Shown one piece after another: positions 26,341-36,189 of a stretch of DNA of 64,000 nucleotides. This stretch comes from Ensifer oleiphilus. Its GTDB lineage: Bacteria; Pseudomonadota; Alphaproteobacteria; Rhizobiales; Rhizobiaceae. Numbering within the stretch: position 1 is the first letter of the stretch; the number at the start of each line of letters is the position of its first letter. Location: NCBI RefSeq assembly GCF_013371465.1, contig NZ_JABWDU010000001.1:921794-985793 (forward strand), read 5' to 3'. The position numbers were made by a program, and so were the translations under genes. The notes under the pieces are model-generated. The model ran no database searches. It was not told the DNA's origin and was given only the letters and a program-made list of their open reading frames with translations.

Positions 26341-27267
26341 TTACATCAACATGTAATCCTTCGGTTTCGGCAGCTCGGGTAGGTCGGTTTCTCCAAGCGC
26401 CTCGCGCATATTGATCTCGATCGTGTCGGCAAGCGCCACGATTGGCAGGTCGTTCGGCAGCGTGCCGAACGGCTCCTCCAGTTCGTCGCCAAGCGCGTCG
26501 AGGCCGAAGAAGGTGTAGGCGACCAGTGCGGTGACGAACGGCGTCGCCCATCCCAGCGCATCGGCAAAGCCGAAGGGCAGCAGGAAGCAGAAGAGATAGG
26601 CGGTGCGGTGCAGAAGCAGCGTATAGCCGAAGGGCACCGGCGTGTTGCGAATACGCTCGCAGGCGGCAAGCACCGCCGACATCCGCCCGACCGTGCTGTC
26701 GAGCATCATCAACTGAATATCGCTGATCCTGTCGGTGGCGCGCAACCCAGCTAGAATGGCGCCGATTTCGCGCAGCAGCAGATCGGGGGCATTTCGGCTG
26801 GCCTTGTAGGCCGGCAAGAGTTCTTGCGGCAGTCTCTTCAACGCCTTGTCAGGCTCGCTGCCGGGCCGCAGATGGCAGACCAATGTCTGCGCAAAGACGA
26901 TGGCCAGATTGATTAGACGCATGCGGGCGTTGTTCACGCCATCTGCCTCACGCGCGTCGAGGAGCAGCGTCTGGCGGGCAAGATCGCGGGAGACGAAAAT
27001 CAATTGCCCCCAATCCTTGCGCGCCTCCCACCAGCGGTCGTAGCAGGCATTGTTTCGAAAACCGAGAAACACCGAAAGGGCGATGCCGAGCAGCGCGAAC
27101 GGTCCGCTGTTGACGCTCGGCACCATCGCCGGAAAGGCCTGGTGCGACCAGACGACGCCGGCAGAGAGTGCAAAGACGAACAGCACCTGCGGGAAGATCC
27201 GCTGGATGACCGAACCGCGCAGGATGAAGAAGAGCTTGAGAAGGCTGGGGCGGTCGCGAACGATCAT
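26341..27267 (-). CDS. Bestrophin-family ion channel
   Basis: The product is 308 aa, starting at ATG 27267 (MIVRDRPSLLKLFFILRGSV); a longer frame to 27483 has no ribosome site. It carries the bestrophin/UPF0187 hallmarks: FRNNACYDRWWEARKDWGQL in the first cytosolic loop, several membrane helices, and the C-terminal GLDALGDELEEPFGTLPNDL segment. Prokaryotic members form pentameric channels for anions or monovalent cations. It is a single gene, divergent from the reductase-domain gene at 27519. Confidence 0.9.
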   Translation of the reverse strand: MIVRDRPSLLKLFFILRGSVIQRIFPQVLFVFALSAGVVWSHQAFPAMVPSVNSGPFALLGIALSVFLGFRNNACYDRWWEARKDWGQLIFVSRDLARQTLLLDAREADGVNNARMRLINLAIVFAQTLVCHLRPGSEPDKALKRLPQELLPAYKASRNAPDLLLREIGAILAGLRATDRISDIQLMMLDSTVGRMSAVLAACERIRNTPVPFGYTLLLHRTAYLFCFLLPFGFADALGWATPFVTALVAYTFFGLDALGDELEEPFGTLPNDLPIVALADTIEINMREALGETDLPELPKPKDYMLM

Positions 27268-27518
27268 TGACGGGCACCTGTGCGGCAAGGATTGAGCATC
27301 GGTATAGCCGGTACGAGAAAATTGGAAGAGCGCGCGATGCCGCTCTTCGCCCGCAACGGCTCCTTGCTGAAGCTTCACGCCTAAACGCGTGGTTTGCCTG
27401 CCGCCGCCTTCATCGTCCTTTGTGCTGTTTCGTCGGCCTCCTGAAAAATGCTGAGGCACTGTGTCGGCATTCGGCCACGCCACCCGTCCTTGGTGAGAGG
27501 AACGAAGAGGAGGCCGAA

Positions 27519-28097
27519 ATGCGCAAGGTTGTTGCCGGTATGCAAATGAGCATCGATGGCATGATCGATGGTCCCACGGGCTATGCAGACTGGGTGGATT
27601 CCTGGTCGGATACGTTTGACCTGTTGCCCGAAATCGATGCCTGCGTGCTCGGAGGCGGCATGTATTCAGGCTACGAGCAATATTGGAGCGCGATCAAGGC
27701 CGATCCGCGCAGCCCGCTCGAACTCACCGGCAACCTCCCGACATCGGAGGAGATCGAGTATGCCGATTTTGCCCTGAACACGCCGCATTATGTGCTGTCC
27801 AACACGCTCGACGGTGCGCGTTGGGCGAACACGACGGTGCTGCGCGACGCGGGCGACGTCGAGGTTCTACGGCGCAAGCCCGGCAAGACGATCTATGTCG
27901 TCGGTGGTGCGCAGACGGTGTCCGGCCTGCTTGACCGGGGCACGATCGATGAATTGCGCCTGACGATTCATCCGCTGGTCGTGGGGGAGGGCAAGGCGCT
28001 GTTCGCAACGGTCGCGCAGCGGCATCGTCTGCAGCTCAGCGATGCGAAGTCCCGCCCGGACGGAACGGTCAGCCTCATATACAGCGTCGGCAAATGA
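27519..28097 (+). CDS. Dihydrofolate reductase family protein (RibD C-terminal domain)
   Basis: The product is 192 aa; the ATG at 27519 has GAGGAGG upstream. It shows the RibD_C/DHFR-like fold, starting RKVVAGMQMSIDGMIDGPTG, with CVLGGGMYSGYEQYW and the nucleotide-binding IYVVGGAQTVSGLLDRGTID segment. It is probably an NADPH-dependent reductase of unknown substrate; stand-alone copies are common in soil bacteria. It converges with the MmcQ/YjbR gene. Confidence 0.85.
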   Translation: MRKVVAGMQMSIDGMIDGPTGYADWVDSWSDTFDLLPEIDACVLGGGMYSGYEQYWSAIKADPRSPLELTGNLPTSEEIEYADFALNTPHYVLSNTLDGARWANTTVLRDAGDVEVLRRKPGKTIYVVGGAQTVSGLLDRGTIDELRLTIHPLVVGEGKALFATVAQRHRLQLSDAKSRPDGTVSLIYSVGK

Positions 28098-28137
28098 CCA
28101 GTCTGCTCGCTTTGGCTGGAAGGCCAAGCGTTGCGCG

Positions 28138-28524
28138 TTAGGCCGGAAAGTCGGCTGACAATCGGCGCGGTGCCTTCTCTCGCCAGGCGGCGATCAGCCT
28201 TTGGGTGAGGCTGGCGTCGTCGATCGCTTGAAGACGCACCAGCATCGCTGGCCATCCCTTGTAGTGATCGGTTTCGAAGAAGAGGGCCGGTTCGAGTTCG
28301 AGCAGCATTTCCTTTTCTTCGAGCGCGCACATGACCACGAGCGTTTCGGCATCCGTCAGGCGCACAAAACTCTTGCCCTTCACCAGCAGAGCCGGCGTGC
28401 CATAGGAAGTCCCGAGCGACACCTCCGGCAGGCCGGTGCTTTCGGCGAGCTTCACGACGCGGGCAAACGGCCCGTCAAGGTCCGCGACCGGCGTGCCGTT
28501 GTGCGCGGCGGGTCGGTGGCTCAT
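28138..28524 (-). CDS. MmcQ/YjbR family protein
   Basis: A 128-aa single-domain cytosolic protein. The CyaY-like fold family is recognised by LPEVSLGTSYGTPALLVKGK, FVRLTDAETLVVMCALEEKE and LFFETDHYKGWPAMLVRL. The molecular function of the family is unresolved; a DNA-binding role has been proposed. Its ATG overlaps the stop of the preceding 69-aa gene (ATGA), so the two should be co-translated. Confidence 0.85.
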   Translation of the reverse strand: MSHRPAAHNGTPVADLDGPFARVVKLAESTGLPEVSLGTSYGTPALLVKGKSFVRLTDAETLVVMCALEEKEMLLELEPALFFETDHYKGWPAMLVRLQAIDDASLTQRLIAAWREKAPRRLSADFPA

Positions 28525-28730
28525 CGACCACCTGTCGGCACGCAATCGCCGCTGCACTCCACAGCCTTCGGCCACGGCCAGCCGGGAAAAGGCAGGTCGC
28601 CGAGTTCGCGCCCGTCCATGCGTTCGAGATCGGGATGTCGCAAGGGATCGCGCGCCCAGGAGAGCAAGGCGTCCTGGCGGGTATCGGTCAGAAATCGGGT
28701 CGGTTTCAACAAGGAGAAAATCTTCAGCAT
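28521..28730 (-). CDS. Small hypothetical protein coupled to the YjbR gene
   Basis: The product is 69 aa. The ATG at 28730 follows AAGGATGG at good distance, and the TGA overlaps the start of the YjbR gene by four bases. It begins MLKIFSLLKPTRFLTDTRQD and has a tryptophan/proline-rich end (LPFPGWPWPKAVEC). No signal peptide or membrane helix is clear. I know no family name, but the operon arrangement and ribosome site support a real gene. Confidence 0.65.
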   Translation of the reverse strand: MLKIFSLLKPTRFLTDTRQDALLSWARDPLRHPDLERMDGRELGDLPFPGWPWPKAVECSGDCVPTGGR

Positions 28731-28820
28731 GGCGGACCATCCTTTCGATGTTTCCAAGCATCCGCCTGTTTGGCCAAAGTTTCAATTGAGATTGCCGAGC
28801 GGCAGGTTTAGAAAAACTAT

Positions 28821-29762
28821 ATGAAGGAACTGAATGCCATTCATCTGAACGGCTTGCGCGCGGTCGAGGCGGCCGGTCGGCTGGGGTCGCTGGCCGCGGC
28901 CGCCGAGGAATTGGCGGTGACACCAGGGGCCGTCAGCCAGCAGATCGCCAAGACCGAGGCGCAGCTCGGACGCATCCTGTTCGAGCGCACGTCGCGCGGG
29001 CTGGTCCCCACGGATTTCGGCCGGCTGTTTCTGACGCGGCTGAGCAGTGGTTTTGGCGAGCTCGCCGAGGCTGTTGCCTCGGCACGACGGCGGGATGAAT
29101 CGGTGTTGACGATTTCCGTTGCTCCGGTCTTCGCTGCCCGCTGGCTGGTCTACCGGCTCAACCGTTTCGCCGAGCGCCATCCTGATATCAGGCTGCGCAT
29201 CGACGCGACCACGAGGCTGGTCAATCTCGATACTTCGGATGTCGATGTCGGTATCCGCGTCGGCGAAGGGCGCTGGCCCGGGGTCAAATCGGAGTTGTTG
29301 CTGGAGCAGGAAGTCTTCCCGGTTTGCTCACCGGCGATGGCCGAAAACCTGCGCGAGCCTGCAGATATTCTAAAGATCCCGGCGGTCATCGACGGCCATT
29401 CGATGTTCTCCTGGGAGGTGTGGCTGCGCGAGGTCGGGCTTTCCGGTGCCGAACTGGGGGTGCGCCACACCTTCAACGAGGCCTCGCTGGTACTCGATGC
29501 GGCGATCGCCGGCCAGGGTGTTATGCTCGCCTGGCAGACGCTTGCCGGTTTCGCCGTGACCGAAGGCAGCCTCGTCGTTCCCTTTGGCATCCGGGCCAGG
29601 ACCGGCTACGGCCATTATTTCGTCAGCTCGCCTTCGAGGCGGGAGAGCAAGGCTACGACCGCCTTCAAGCGCTGGGTGCGCGACGAGGTCGAAGAGGGCA
29701 TGCGACTGCTCGACCTCAAGGCGCCACGTGCCAATTTTGAACCCGTGCCGGCGAAAGGCTGA
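28821..29762 (+). CDS. LysR-family transcriptional regulator (GcvA-like)
   Basis: The product is 313 aa. The N-terminal helix-turn-helix (GSLAAAAEELAVTPGAVSQQ, then IAKTEAQLGRILFERTSRG) and the effector domain (LTISVAPVFAARWLVYRLNR, DVDVGIRVGEG) resemble GcvA-type LysR regulators. It is divergent from the minus-strand 69-aa/YjbR pair across a 90-base gap, which is the natural candidate target region. The effector is unknown. Confidence 0.88.
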   Translation: MKELNAIHLNGLRAVEAAGRLGSLAAAAEELAVTPGAVSQQIAKTEAQLGRILFERTSRGLVPTDFGRLFLTRLSSGFGELAEAVASARRRDESVLTISVAPVFAARWLVYRLNRFAERHPDIRLRIDATTRLVNLDTSDVDVGIRVGEGRWPGVKSELLLEQEVFPVCSPAMAENLREPADILKIPAVIDGHSMFSWEVWLREVGLSGAELGVRHTFNEASLVLDAAIAGQGVMLAWQTLAGFAVTEGSLVVPFGIRARTGYGHYFVSSPSRRESKATTAFKRWVRDEVEEGMRLLDLKAPRANFEPVPAKG

Positions 29763-29797
29763 TTTGCCTCGGCACTCCTGAGGCTTGATGCGGAAAG

Positions 29798-30457
29798 CTA
29801 CACCGCCTCCTGCGACCGGGCCTCCATCATCGCCTTGAAGGCCGGGCGCGACTGGCAGCGCGCAAGCCATGCCTTGACCCTGGGATGCTGGTCGAACAAT
29901 TGCGTCTGGCTCATGGCATAGCGGAAGACCTCGGCGACGTTGAGGTCGGCAACGGTGAAGCGGTCTCCGACAACATGGTCACGGCCATCGAGATGCTTTT
30001 CGAGAAAGGCGAATGCCTTGCCCAATGCGGCAACAGCCGCCGCGACCTTGGCTTTGCCTTCATCGGTCGTTTCGGTGCCGGCGTCGTAGGTCAGAATGAT
30101 GCGCACGGCGTGCGGCTCGACTTCGGTGGCCGCCCACATCGTCCAGTTGCCCATCAGAGCTTCTTCTCTAATGTCGGCTGGGGCAAGTGGCCCGCCATAC
30201 TTGCGGGCGAGATAGAGATTGTTGGCAAGCGATTCCGTCAGGACAAGGCCGTCGTCTTCGATCGCCGGGATCAGGCCCATCGGGTTGACGGCAAGGAAGC
30301 TTGCCGATTTGGTGTTGATGGGCGCATCGTCCGCCAGCGGATCGGCCAGCCGATAGGCCTGTTTCACGGGAACGGATTTGAAGGGAATGCCCAGCTCTCC
30401 CGCCATCCAGTAATTGCGCGATGCGCGCGAGCGATAGACGCCATAGATCGTCAGCAT
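29798..30457 (-). CDS. Glutathione S-transferase family protein
   Basis: 219 aa with an N-terminal thioredoxin-like fold ([20 protein letters not shown]), the [20 protein letters not shown] glutathione-site region and an all-helical C-terminal domain ([16 protein letters not shown]). Ser/Arg residues near position 10 replace the Cys seen in the other GST of this window, so the two belong to different subgroups. The substrate is unknown. It converges with the LysR gene, with only 35 bases between them. Confidence 0.86.
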   Translation of the reverse strand: MLTIYGVYRSRASRNYWMAGELGIPFKSVPVKQAYRLADPLADDAPINTKSASFLAVNPMGLIPAIEDDGLVLTESLANNLYLARKYGGPLAPADIREEALMGNWTMWAATEVEPHAVRIILTYDAGTETTDEGKAKVAAAVAALGKAFAFLEKHLDGRDHVVGDRFTVADLNVAEVFRYAMSQTQLFDQHPRVKAWLARCQSRPAFKAMMEARSQEAV

Positions 30458-30680
30458 GTCCGGTTTCCTCCCGCCGATTGCCTGCCCTTGTCATAAGCAC
30501 TCATGGGTCGAACAAGAAGCGGCATGCGCTGATATCCCGCATGAATTCTTTTGATGAAACGATCGCTGCGGCGCCGCGACCGCTTGTCTTTCAAGTGTTC
30601 GCGCTCTAGCAATCCCGGCAACGGTTTTGGGGGCTTGAGTGGCGCGATCGCGGCAAGCGTGGATAAGGATTGACCTGCCA

Positions 30681-31034
30681 GTGCGCATTTTATGCGCGCT
30701 GATGTTCGTCGTTTCCGTCCTCGTCCAGCCACCTGCAGGCGCTGCCATGCCGGTCGCGGCGGGGATGGCGGCTTACGTGTTGCCCGACGGCTCGCTGCCG
30801 GATATCTGCCTGACCGGCCACGACGAGCCCGATGGCAAGGGCGGCACCAAGAGCCACGGTTGCCAGTCCTGTTGCCTCGCCGCACCTGTGGCGCTGCCGA
30901 CGCCGCAGTCGGTTCGGGGCAGGTTCTCTTCGGAAATCTTTGTGCGCTCCTCGCTGGCGGCCGAGCTTCTGCTCGCAAGGCCGGTGCTTTTGGCCGGCCT
31001 GGGGCCGCGCGCGCCTCCTCAATCTCCCGCCTGA
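30681..31034 (+). CDS. DUF2946-like exported protein
   Basis: I start at GTG 30681 (AAGGA upstream) because it gives a proper signal/anchor sequence (VRILCALMFVVSVLVQPPAG); a GTG at 30639 is also possible. The product is about 117 aa and contains a double-cysteine pattern HGCQSCCLAAP around residues 64-74, as in DUF2946 proteins. Such genes commonly precede PepSY membrane proteins and are linked to copper or iron handling. Here it lies 156 bases before a PepSY gene on the same strand. Confidence 0.65.
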   Translation: MRILCALMFVVSVLVQPPAGAAMPVAAGMAAYVLPDGSLPDICLTGHDEPDGKGGTKSHGCQSCCLAAPVALPTPQSVRGRFSSEIFVRSSLAAELLLARPVLLAGLGPRAPPQSPA

Positions 31035-31190
31035 TCTGCGCCTGAGGGGTTGAACACCAGGCCGCCGCACCATCATCGAGAATGTCTCGTTGGGCGCGTT
31101 CGTTTCCATGGCCGGTTCAGCCACCATATCCACACATCAGCCAAGGGGAAGTTGCTGGCTCTTCCTGTCGGCCCTTCCCGGGGGACACCC

Positions 31191-32567
31191 ATGACGACTG
31201 CATCTCTTTCCGGCTCCGCGCGACTGCCTGATGTCGCCGAGCGCGGCATTTCGCTCTACCGCGCCATATGGCGCTGGCATTTCTTCGCCGGCCTGCTGGT
31301 CATTCCCTTCATGATCAGCCTTGCCGTGACCGGCGGACTTTATCTCTTCAACGACGAGATCGACGACACGCTGTTTGCCTACCGCAATATCGTTCCGGTC
31401 GGGGAGGCGCCGCTGCAGCCCTCGGCGATCGTTGCCAATGCCGTCGAGGCGGTGCCGGGCAGCGCGGCGGTTGCCTACCGCACGCCTGGTGGCACCGACC
31501 GATCGGCACGCGTGACCGTGGGCGTTGGCGCCGGCAGGATGATGGTTTACGTCGATCCCTACACCGCCGACATACTCGACATGGTCGCCCCGAGCGAGGA
31601 GTTCAACCGGGTGGTCGAGGACCTGCACAGCCTGGATTTTTTCGGCAAGCGCGTCGAAACGATCATTGAAATCGTCGCCGGCTTTGCGATTCTGCTTGTC
31701 TTTACGGGCATCTATCTCTGGTGGCCACGGCAGCAGACCGGGGGCGTGATCACCGTTCGCGGCACGCCGGCGCGACGGGTGTTCTGGCGCGACCTGCATG
31801 CGGTTACAGGCATTGTCTCGGCGCTTTTGATCGTCTTTCTCGCCTTCTCCGGACTTCTCTGGTCCGGCTATTGGGGCTCGACGGTCAATGGCAAGCTGAC
31901 GGCGGCCGGCCTCGGCTACCCCGTCCAGCTCTGGGACGATGTCCCGACCTCGACGAAGGTTTCGACCGACGTGCTCTCCAAGGCCGGGTGGCTGGTGGAA
32001 AACGCGCCGGTGCCCCTGTCGACCACGGATGGCGGTTCTGTCCCCTCCATCGGGATCGACAGGGCCGTGGCGATTGCCGACAAGGCCGGCATGCTGCCGG
32101 GTTATGAACTGGCCATCCCCGGCGACGAGACCGGCGTCTACACCGCAGCCATTTTTCCGGCCGACCTTTCGCGCGAACGCACGATCCATATCGATCAATA
32201 CTCCGGCAAGCCGCTGGTCGATATCGCCTTTGGCCAGTACCCGCCGCTCGGCAAGGCGATCGAATGGAGCATCAATGTCCACAAGGGGCAGGAATGGGGG
32301 CTGTTCAACCAGCTGCTGATGCTCACGACCTGCCTTGCGATCGTATTCGTATCGCTTTCGGCGGTCGTCATGTGGTGGAAACGACGCCCGGCCGGGCGCA
32401 TTGGAGTGCCGCCGATGCCGCCGCGCCGCAGCATCTACGCGGGATTGTGGCTGATGGCGCTGCTGTTCGGCCTCGCTTTCCCGCTGACCGGTATCGCGAT
32501 CGTCGTGATGATCGTTTTGGACCAGGCGCTGATGCTGTTTGCGCCAATGCGCAGGGTCCTGTCCTGA
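31191..32567 (+). CDS. PepSY-associated transmembrane protein
   Basis: The product is 458 aa; the ATG at 31191 is preceded by GGGGGA. The PepSY-TM layout includes the first helix WHFFAGLLVIPFMISLAVTG, a periplasmic PepSY domain, FAILLVFTGIYLWWPR, LHAVTGIVSALLIVFLAFSG, a second PepSY part, VHKGQEWGLFNQLLMLTTCL and a final hydrophobic helix. Histidines in the helices (WHFF, DLHAVTG, VHKGQEW) suggest haem or metal binding. Homologues act with siderophore receptors as ferric-siderophore reductases, but no TonB-dependent receptor is present here. Confidence 0.88.
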   Translation: MTTASLSGSARLPDVAERGISLYRAIWRWHFFAGLLVIPFMISLAVTGGLYLFNDEIDDTLFAYRNIVPVGEAPLQPSAIVANAVEAVPGSAAVAYRTPGGTDRSARVTVGVGAGRMMVYVDPYTADILDMVAPSEEFNRVVEDLHSLDFFGKRVETIIEIVAGFAILLVFTGIYLWWPRQQTGGVITVRGTPARRVFWRDLHAVTGIVSALLIVFLAFSGLLWSGYWGSTVNGKLTAAGLGYPVQLWDDVPTSTKVSTDVLSKAGWLVENAPVPLSTTDGGSVPSIGIDRAVAIADKAGMLPGYELAIPGDETGVYTAAIFPADLSRERTIHIDQYSGKPLVDIAFGQYPPLGKAIEWSINVHKGQEWGLFNQLLMLTTCLAIVFVSLSAVVMWWKRRPAGRIGVPPMPPRRSIYAGLWLMALLFGLAFPLTGIAIVVMIVLDQALMLFAPMRRVLS

Positions 32568-32735
32568 TTTGGCATGGGGCGGCTCGCGTCGCCCCATCTT
32601 TCCGGCTATGCTGAGTGCCAGATGCAACCTCCGCATGATTTTTCCTGTCTTATTTAGGGAAGGCTAACCTTTGGCCGCCTATCGTGGGTTGGGGAAAGTC
32701 TGACGATCTCGACATTGTGCTTCCGGAGGCCTTGC

Positions 32736-35069
32736 TTGGCGAAGAACACCTCCCGCAATCCGCGTTATGCTGCCCTCAATGCGGGCGGCAACGAGAATAC
32801 GCGCCGTCTGATGGACGCGAGCACGCGTCTGGCCGACGAGATGAGCCGGATCTTTCCCGCCGACCCTGATATTGCCGACCGGCACTACTGGCTGGAAACC
32901 ATCATCAATCACGTGCCCGACTATATCTACGCCAAGGACACCGACGGCCGTTTTCTCATTGCCAACCAGGTCACCGTCGCTGACAACGGCTTGGAATCGC
33001 TTCGCGACATCATCGGCAAGACCGATTTCGATCTGCATCCGCAGCATTTGGCCATGGCCATCGCCGAGGTCGAGCGCCGGGTGATCGAAACGGGCGAGCC
33101 CATCTTTGGGATCGAAGAGCGTGCGATGGTCACAAAGGGCCGTGATCGCTGGCTGATGACCTCCAAGGTGCCGTTGCGCAACAAGAGCGGCAAGATCGTC
33201 GGCATCGTCGGCGTATCGCGCGACATCTCCGACCGAAAGGCGGCGGAACGCTTGCTCGAAGGGCAGGCGCATCTGCTGGAGATGATCGCCAATGGTCGGC
33301 CGCTCGACGAGTTTTTCCGCGAACTGATCCTGTTGATCGAGGCTCTGGTGCCGCGCATCCGAGGGTCTATCCTCATGCTGTCGAGCGATGGCCGCCGCTT
33401 GCTGCATGGTGCAGCGCCGAACCTGGACGAAACCTATTGCGGCATGATCCACGGTGTGGAGATCGGGCCGAAAGCCGGTTCCTGCGGCACGGCCGCCTGG
33501 CGCGGAGAACAGGTGATCGTTGCCGATATCTTCGACGATCCGTTGTGGGAGGATTATCGCGAGATCGTCCGGCCCTATGAATTCCGGGCCTGCTGGTCGA
33601 CGCCGATCCATTCCCGTGAGCGAAAGGTGCTCGGCACCTTTGCGCTGTATTCCGAGGCCGTATGCGTTCCCGACGAGCAGCAGAAGGAACTGATCGCCAT
33701 GGCCGCCCATCTGGCAGGCATTGCGATCGAGCGCAAGCAGGCTGAAGACCGAATCAGCTTCATGGCTCACCACGACGCGCTGACCGGCTTGCCCAACCGG
33801 GCGCTGTTTGAAGAGCAGGTCGCCGAGGCGCTTGAAGCCCTACGCGGGACGGGGCAGTGGGCGGTGCTTGCATTCCTCGACCTCGACAACTTCAAGCTCG
33901 TCAACGACACGCTGGGCCATGCGGCGGGCGACGAACTGCTCAAGGTGACTGCCACGCGCATGCGCGCATCGGTGCGCAAGTCCGACATGGTGGTGCGGGT
34001 CGGTGGCGATGAGTTCATCCTTCTTCTGAACGGGTTGCCGTGCGAGCGCGATATTGTGCTCGCGCGCCTTGAGGATATTCGAGCAGCGATTGCGGCGCCC
34101 ATGGAGATCAATGGCCGCAGCCTGCAGATATCCTGCAGCATGGGCGTTGCCTGCTTCCCCAACCAGGGAAAGACCGTCGGTGAGTTGCTCGCCAACGCCG
34201 ATATGGCGATGTACCGGGCCAAGGAGCTCGGCCGCAACAACCTGCAGGTCTTTACCGAGGAAATGGCCGACAAGGCCCACGAAAAACTGCTGAAGCAGGC
34301 GGAACTGCGCCAGGCGATCGCGCGCGATGAGTTCCTGCTGCATTTCCAGCCGCAAGTGAATCTCGAGACCGGTCGGGTCTTTGCGGCTGAAGCGCTGCTT
34401 CGCTGGCGGCATCCCGAGCGCGGCATGATCTCGCCGGGCGATTTCATTCCGCTGGCGGAGGAGACCGGGCTGATCGTGCCGATCGGCGACTGGGTGCTGC
34501 GCGCCGCGTGCCGTCAATGCAAGGCGTGGCACGAGGACGGACTGCCGTTGCTGATCGTCAGCGTCAATGTTTCCGCGCGGCAGTTCCGCGAGCGAAACTG
34601 GGCGGCGCACGTTGCTGCCGTTCTCGCAGAGGTCGGCCTTGAGCCGCGGTTCCTGGAGTTGGAACTGACGGAGAGCCTGATCATGCAGGACGTGCCGGGT
34701 GCATTGGCGACGATGCACGAGCTGGAGGCAATCGGCGTGCATCTGGCGATCGACGATTTCGGCACCGGATATTCAAGCCTCAGTGCGTTGAAGCGGTTTC
34801 CCGTGCGTCGACTGAAGATCGATCGTTCCTTCGTCGAGGACATCCCCGCCGATGTCGATGACAAGGCCATTACTGCGGCGATCATATCGCTGGCGCAAAA
34901 TCTCGGCCTGAGGGTGATTGCCGAAGGGGTCGAGACCCAGGCGCAGGTGGAGTTCCTGCGCCACAGCGGCTGCGACGAGATCCAGGGCTACTTCTTCAGC
35001 CGCCCGCTGGCATCCGCGGAGTTCGAGGCATTGCTCCGCCAGACCGACGTGAACGCCGACGGCATCTGA
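32736..35069 (+). CDS. PAS-GAF-GGDEF-EAL cyclic di-GMP enzyme
   Basis: The product is 777 aa. I choose TTG 32736 because GGAGG lies 6 bases upstream and the resulting N-terminus (MAKNTSRNPR) is sensible. Order: PAS (about 50-170), GAF (about 175-325), GGDEF with an intact GGDEF at 423-427, and EAL with EALLR at 552-556. Both catalytic motifs look canonical (VNVSARQF, ELELTESLI, IDDFGTGYSSL, LKIDRSFV, GVETQAQ, IQGYFFSRP), so it may be bifunctional, with net activity set by the sensory domains. No membrane helices are present. It is a single gene. Confidence 0.93.
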   Translation: MAKNTSRNPRYAALNAGGNENTRRLMDASTRLADEMSRIFPADPDIADRHYWLETIINHVPDYIYAKDTDGRFLIANQVTVADNGLESLRDIIGKTDFDLHPQHLAMAIAEVERRVIETGEPIFGIEERAMVTKGRDRWLMTSKVPLRNKSGKIVGIVGVSRDISDRKAAERLLEGQAHLLEMIANGRPLDEFFRELILLIEALVPRIRGSILMLSSDGRRLLHGAAPNLDETYCGMIHGVEIGPKAGSCGTAAWRGEQVIVADIFDDPLWEDYREIVRPYEFRACWSTPIHSRERKVLGTFALYSEAVCVPDEQQKELIAMAAHLAGIAIERKQAEDRISFMAHHDALTGLPNRALFEEQVAEALEALRGTGQWAVLAFLDLDNFKLVNDTLGHAAGDELLKVTATRMRASVRKSDMVVRVGGDEFILLLNGLPCERDIVLARLEDIRAAIAAPMEINGRSLQISCSMGVACFPNQGKTVGELLANADMAMYRAKELGRNNLQVFTEEMADKAHEKLLKQAELRQAIARDEFLLHFQPQVNLETGRVFAAEALLRWRHPERGMISPGDFIPLAEETGLIVPIGDWVLRAACRQCKAWHEDGLPLLIVSVNVSARQFRERNWAAHVAAVLAEVGLEPRFLELELTESLIMQDVPGALATMHELEAIGVHLAIDDFGTGYSSLSALKRFPVRRLKIDRSFVEDIPADVDDKAITAAIISLAQNLGLRVIAEGVETQAQVEFLRHSGCDEIQGYFFSRPLASAEFEALLRQTDVNADGI

Positions 35070-35249
35070 GTTGCGCCGGGCGTTCATCTTGACACTGAAG
35101 GAAACGTGATCCGACGTTTGCTGACACAAGCCTCGTTCCAGCCGTAGATGCCAGCATTCTTAAATTGGGCGGGTCTGCGCGAATCGTTTCGTTAATCAAT
35201 TTCGTGCAGCACTCCAGTTCGTCGCCGCACTCAAGCCTTTCAGAGTTCG

Positions 35250-36038
35250 ATGTCCTCTTCAGTCATTTTTTCCCGCCGCCAGTTCCTCCGTACATCAGGC
35301 ATCGCCCTTGCTTCGGCAGGTCTTGCAAGCTGTACGTCCTCGATGAACACCGACCGGTTCCGTCAGGAAACCGCGCCGGTGTTTCGCAATCCCGCTCTCG
35401 AGGGGCGTTGGGTCGATCCGCGTGCCGAGGGCATTCTGGAAGGTCCGATCAGTGAAGGCCCGCAGCCGACCGGCCTGCCGCCGCAGAGCGCCTATTATGG
35501 CGACATCTACGCCGCGGTCGACGATGGCGGCTACCAGATTCCGGCCGTGCCCTACCGCCAGATCGACGCGCGTTTCTATCGGCAGGAAGTCAGCGATCCC
35601 TTCGGCGAGCGCCCGGGCACCATTGTCGTCGATACCGGCGACCGGTTTCTCTACCTGATCCAGCCGGGCGGTAGCGCGCTGCGCTACGGCGTCGGCCTCG
35701 GTCGCGAGGGCTTTGCCTGGTCCGGCCGTGGCGTCATCCAGTGGAAGGCAAAGTGGCCACGTTGGACGCCGCCGGATTCGATGATCGCCCGTCAGCCGCA
35801 ACTGGCGAAATTCTCCGCCAGCAACGGCGGCATGGCGCCGGGCGTCAACAACCCGCTGGGTGCTCGCGCGCTCTACATCTTCCAGAACGGGCAGGACACG
35901 CTTTATCGCGTGCACGGCTCGCCCGAATGGAAGTCGATCGGCAAGGCCGTGTCATCCGGCTGCGTGCGCATGCTCAACCAGGATGTCATGGATCTCTACG
36001 ATCGCGTGCGCGGCAAGGCGCCGATCCTCGTCGTCTGA
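35250..36038 (+). CDS. L,D-transpeptidase (YkuD family)
   Basis: Periplasmic enzyme of 262 aa that forms 3-3 cross-links or attaches proteins to peptidoglycan. The N-terminus has a twin-arginine motif (SRRQFLR) and a lipobox-like LASC around Cys28. The YkuD catalytic motif is intact: His222 (HGSPEW), then SSGCVRM with Cys238 and Arg240. Rhizobial genomes carry many paralogues; the product's precise partner is unknown. It is a single gene. Confidence 0.92.
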   Translation: MSSSVIFSRRQFLRTSGIALASAGLASCTSSMNTDRFRQETAPVFRNPALEGRWVDPRAEGILEGPISEGPQPTGLPPQSAYYGDIYAAVDDGGYQIPAVPYRQIDARFYRQEVSDPFGERPGTIVVDTGDRFLYLIQPGGSALRYGVGLGREGFAWSGRGVIQWKAKWPRWTPPDSMIARQPQLAKFSASNGGMAPGVNNPLGARALYIFQNGQDTLYRVHGSPEWKSIGKAVSSGCVRMLNQDVMDLYDRVRGKAPILVV

Positions 36039-36189
36039 TCGGCCTTGCCGAGATATGCTTCAAGATGGACCGGGTGCCCGAGCGATGGTGCCCAGTTTTT
36101 GCATGGCGCATGAGAGGTGCGCGCCACGCAATGTCTGAGCCGCAAAACGCATGGAGCCTGAGCGTCGCCGTCGGCGCGGCCGGTGGCGG

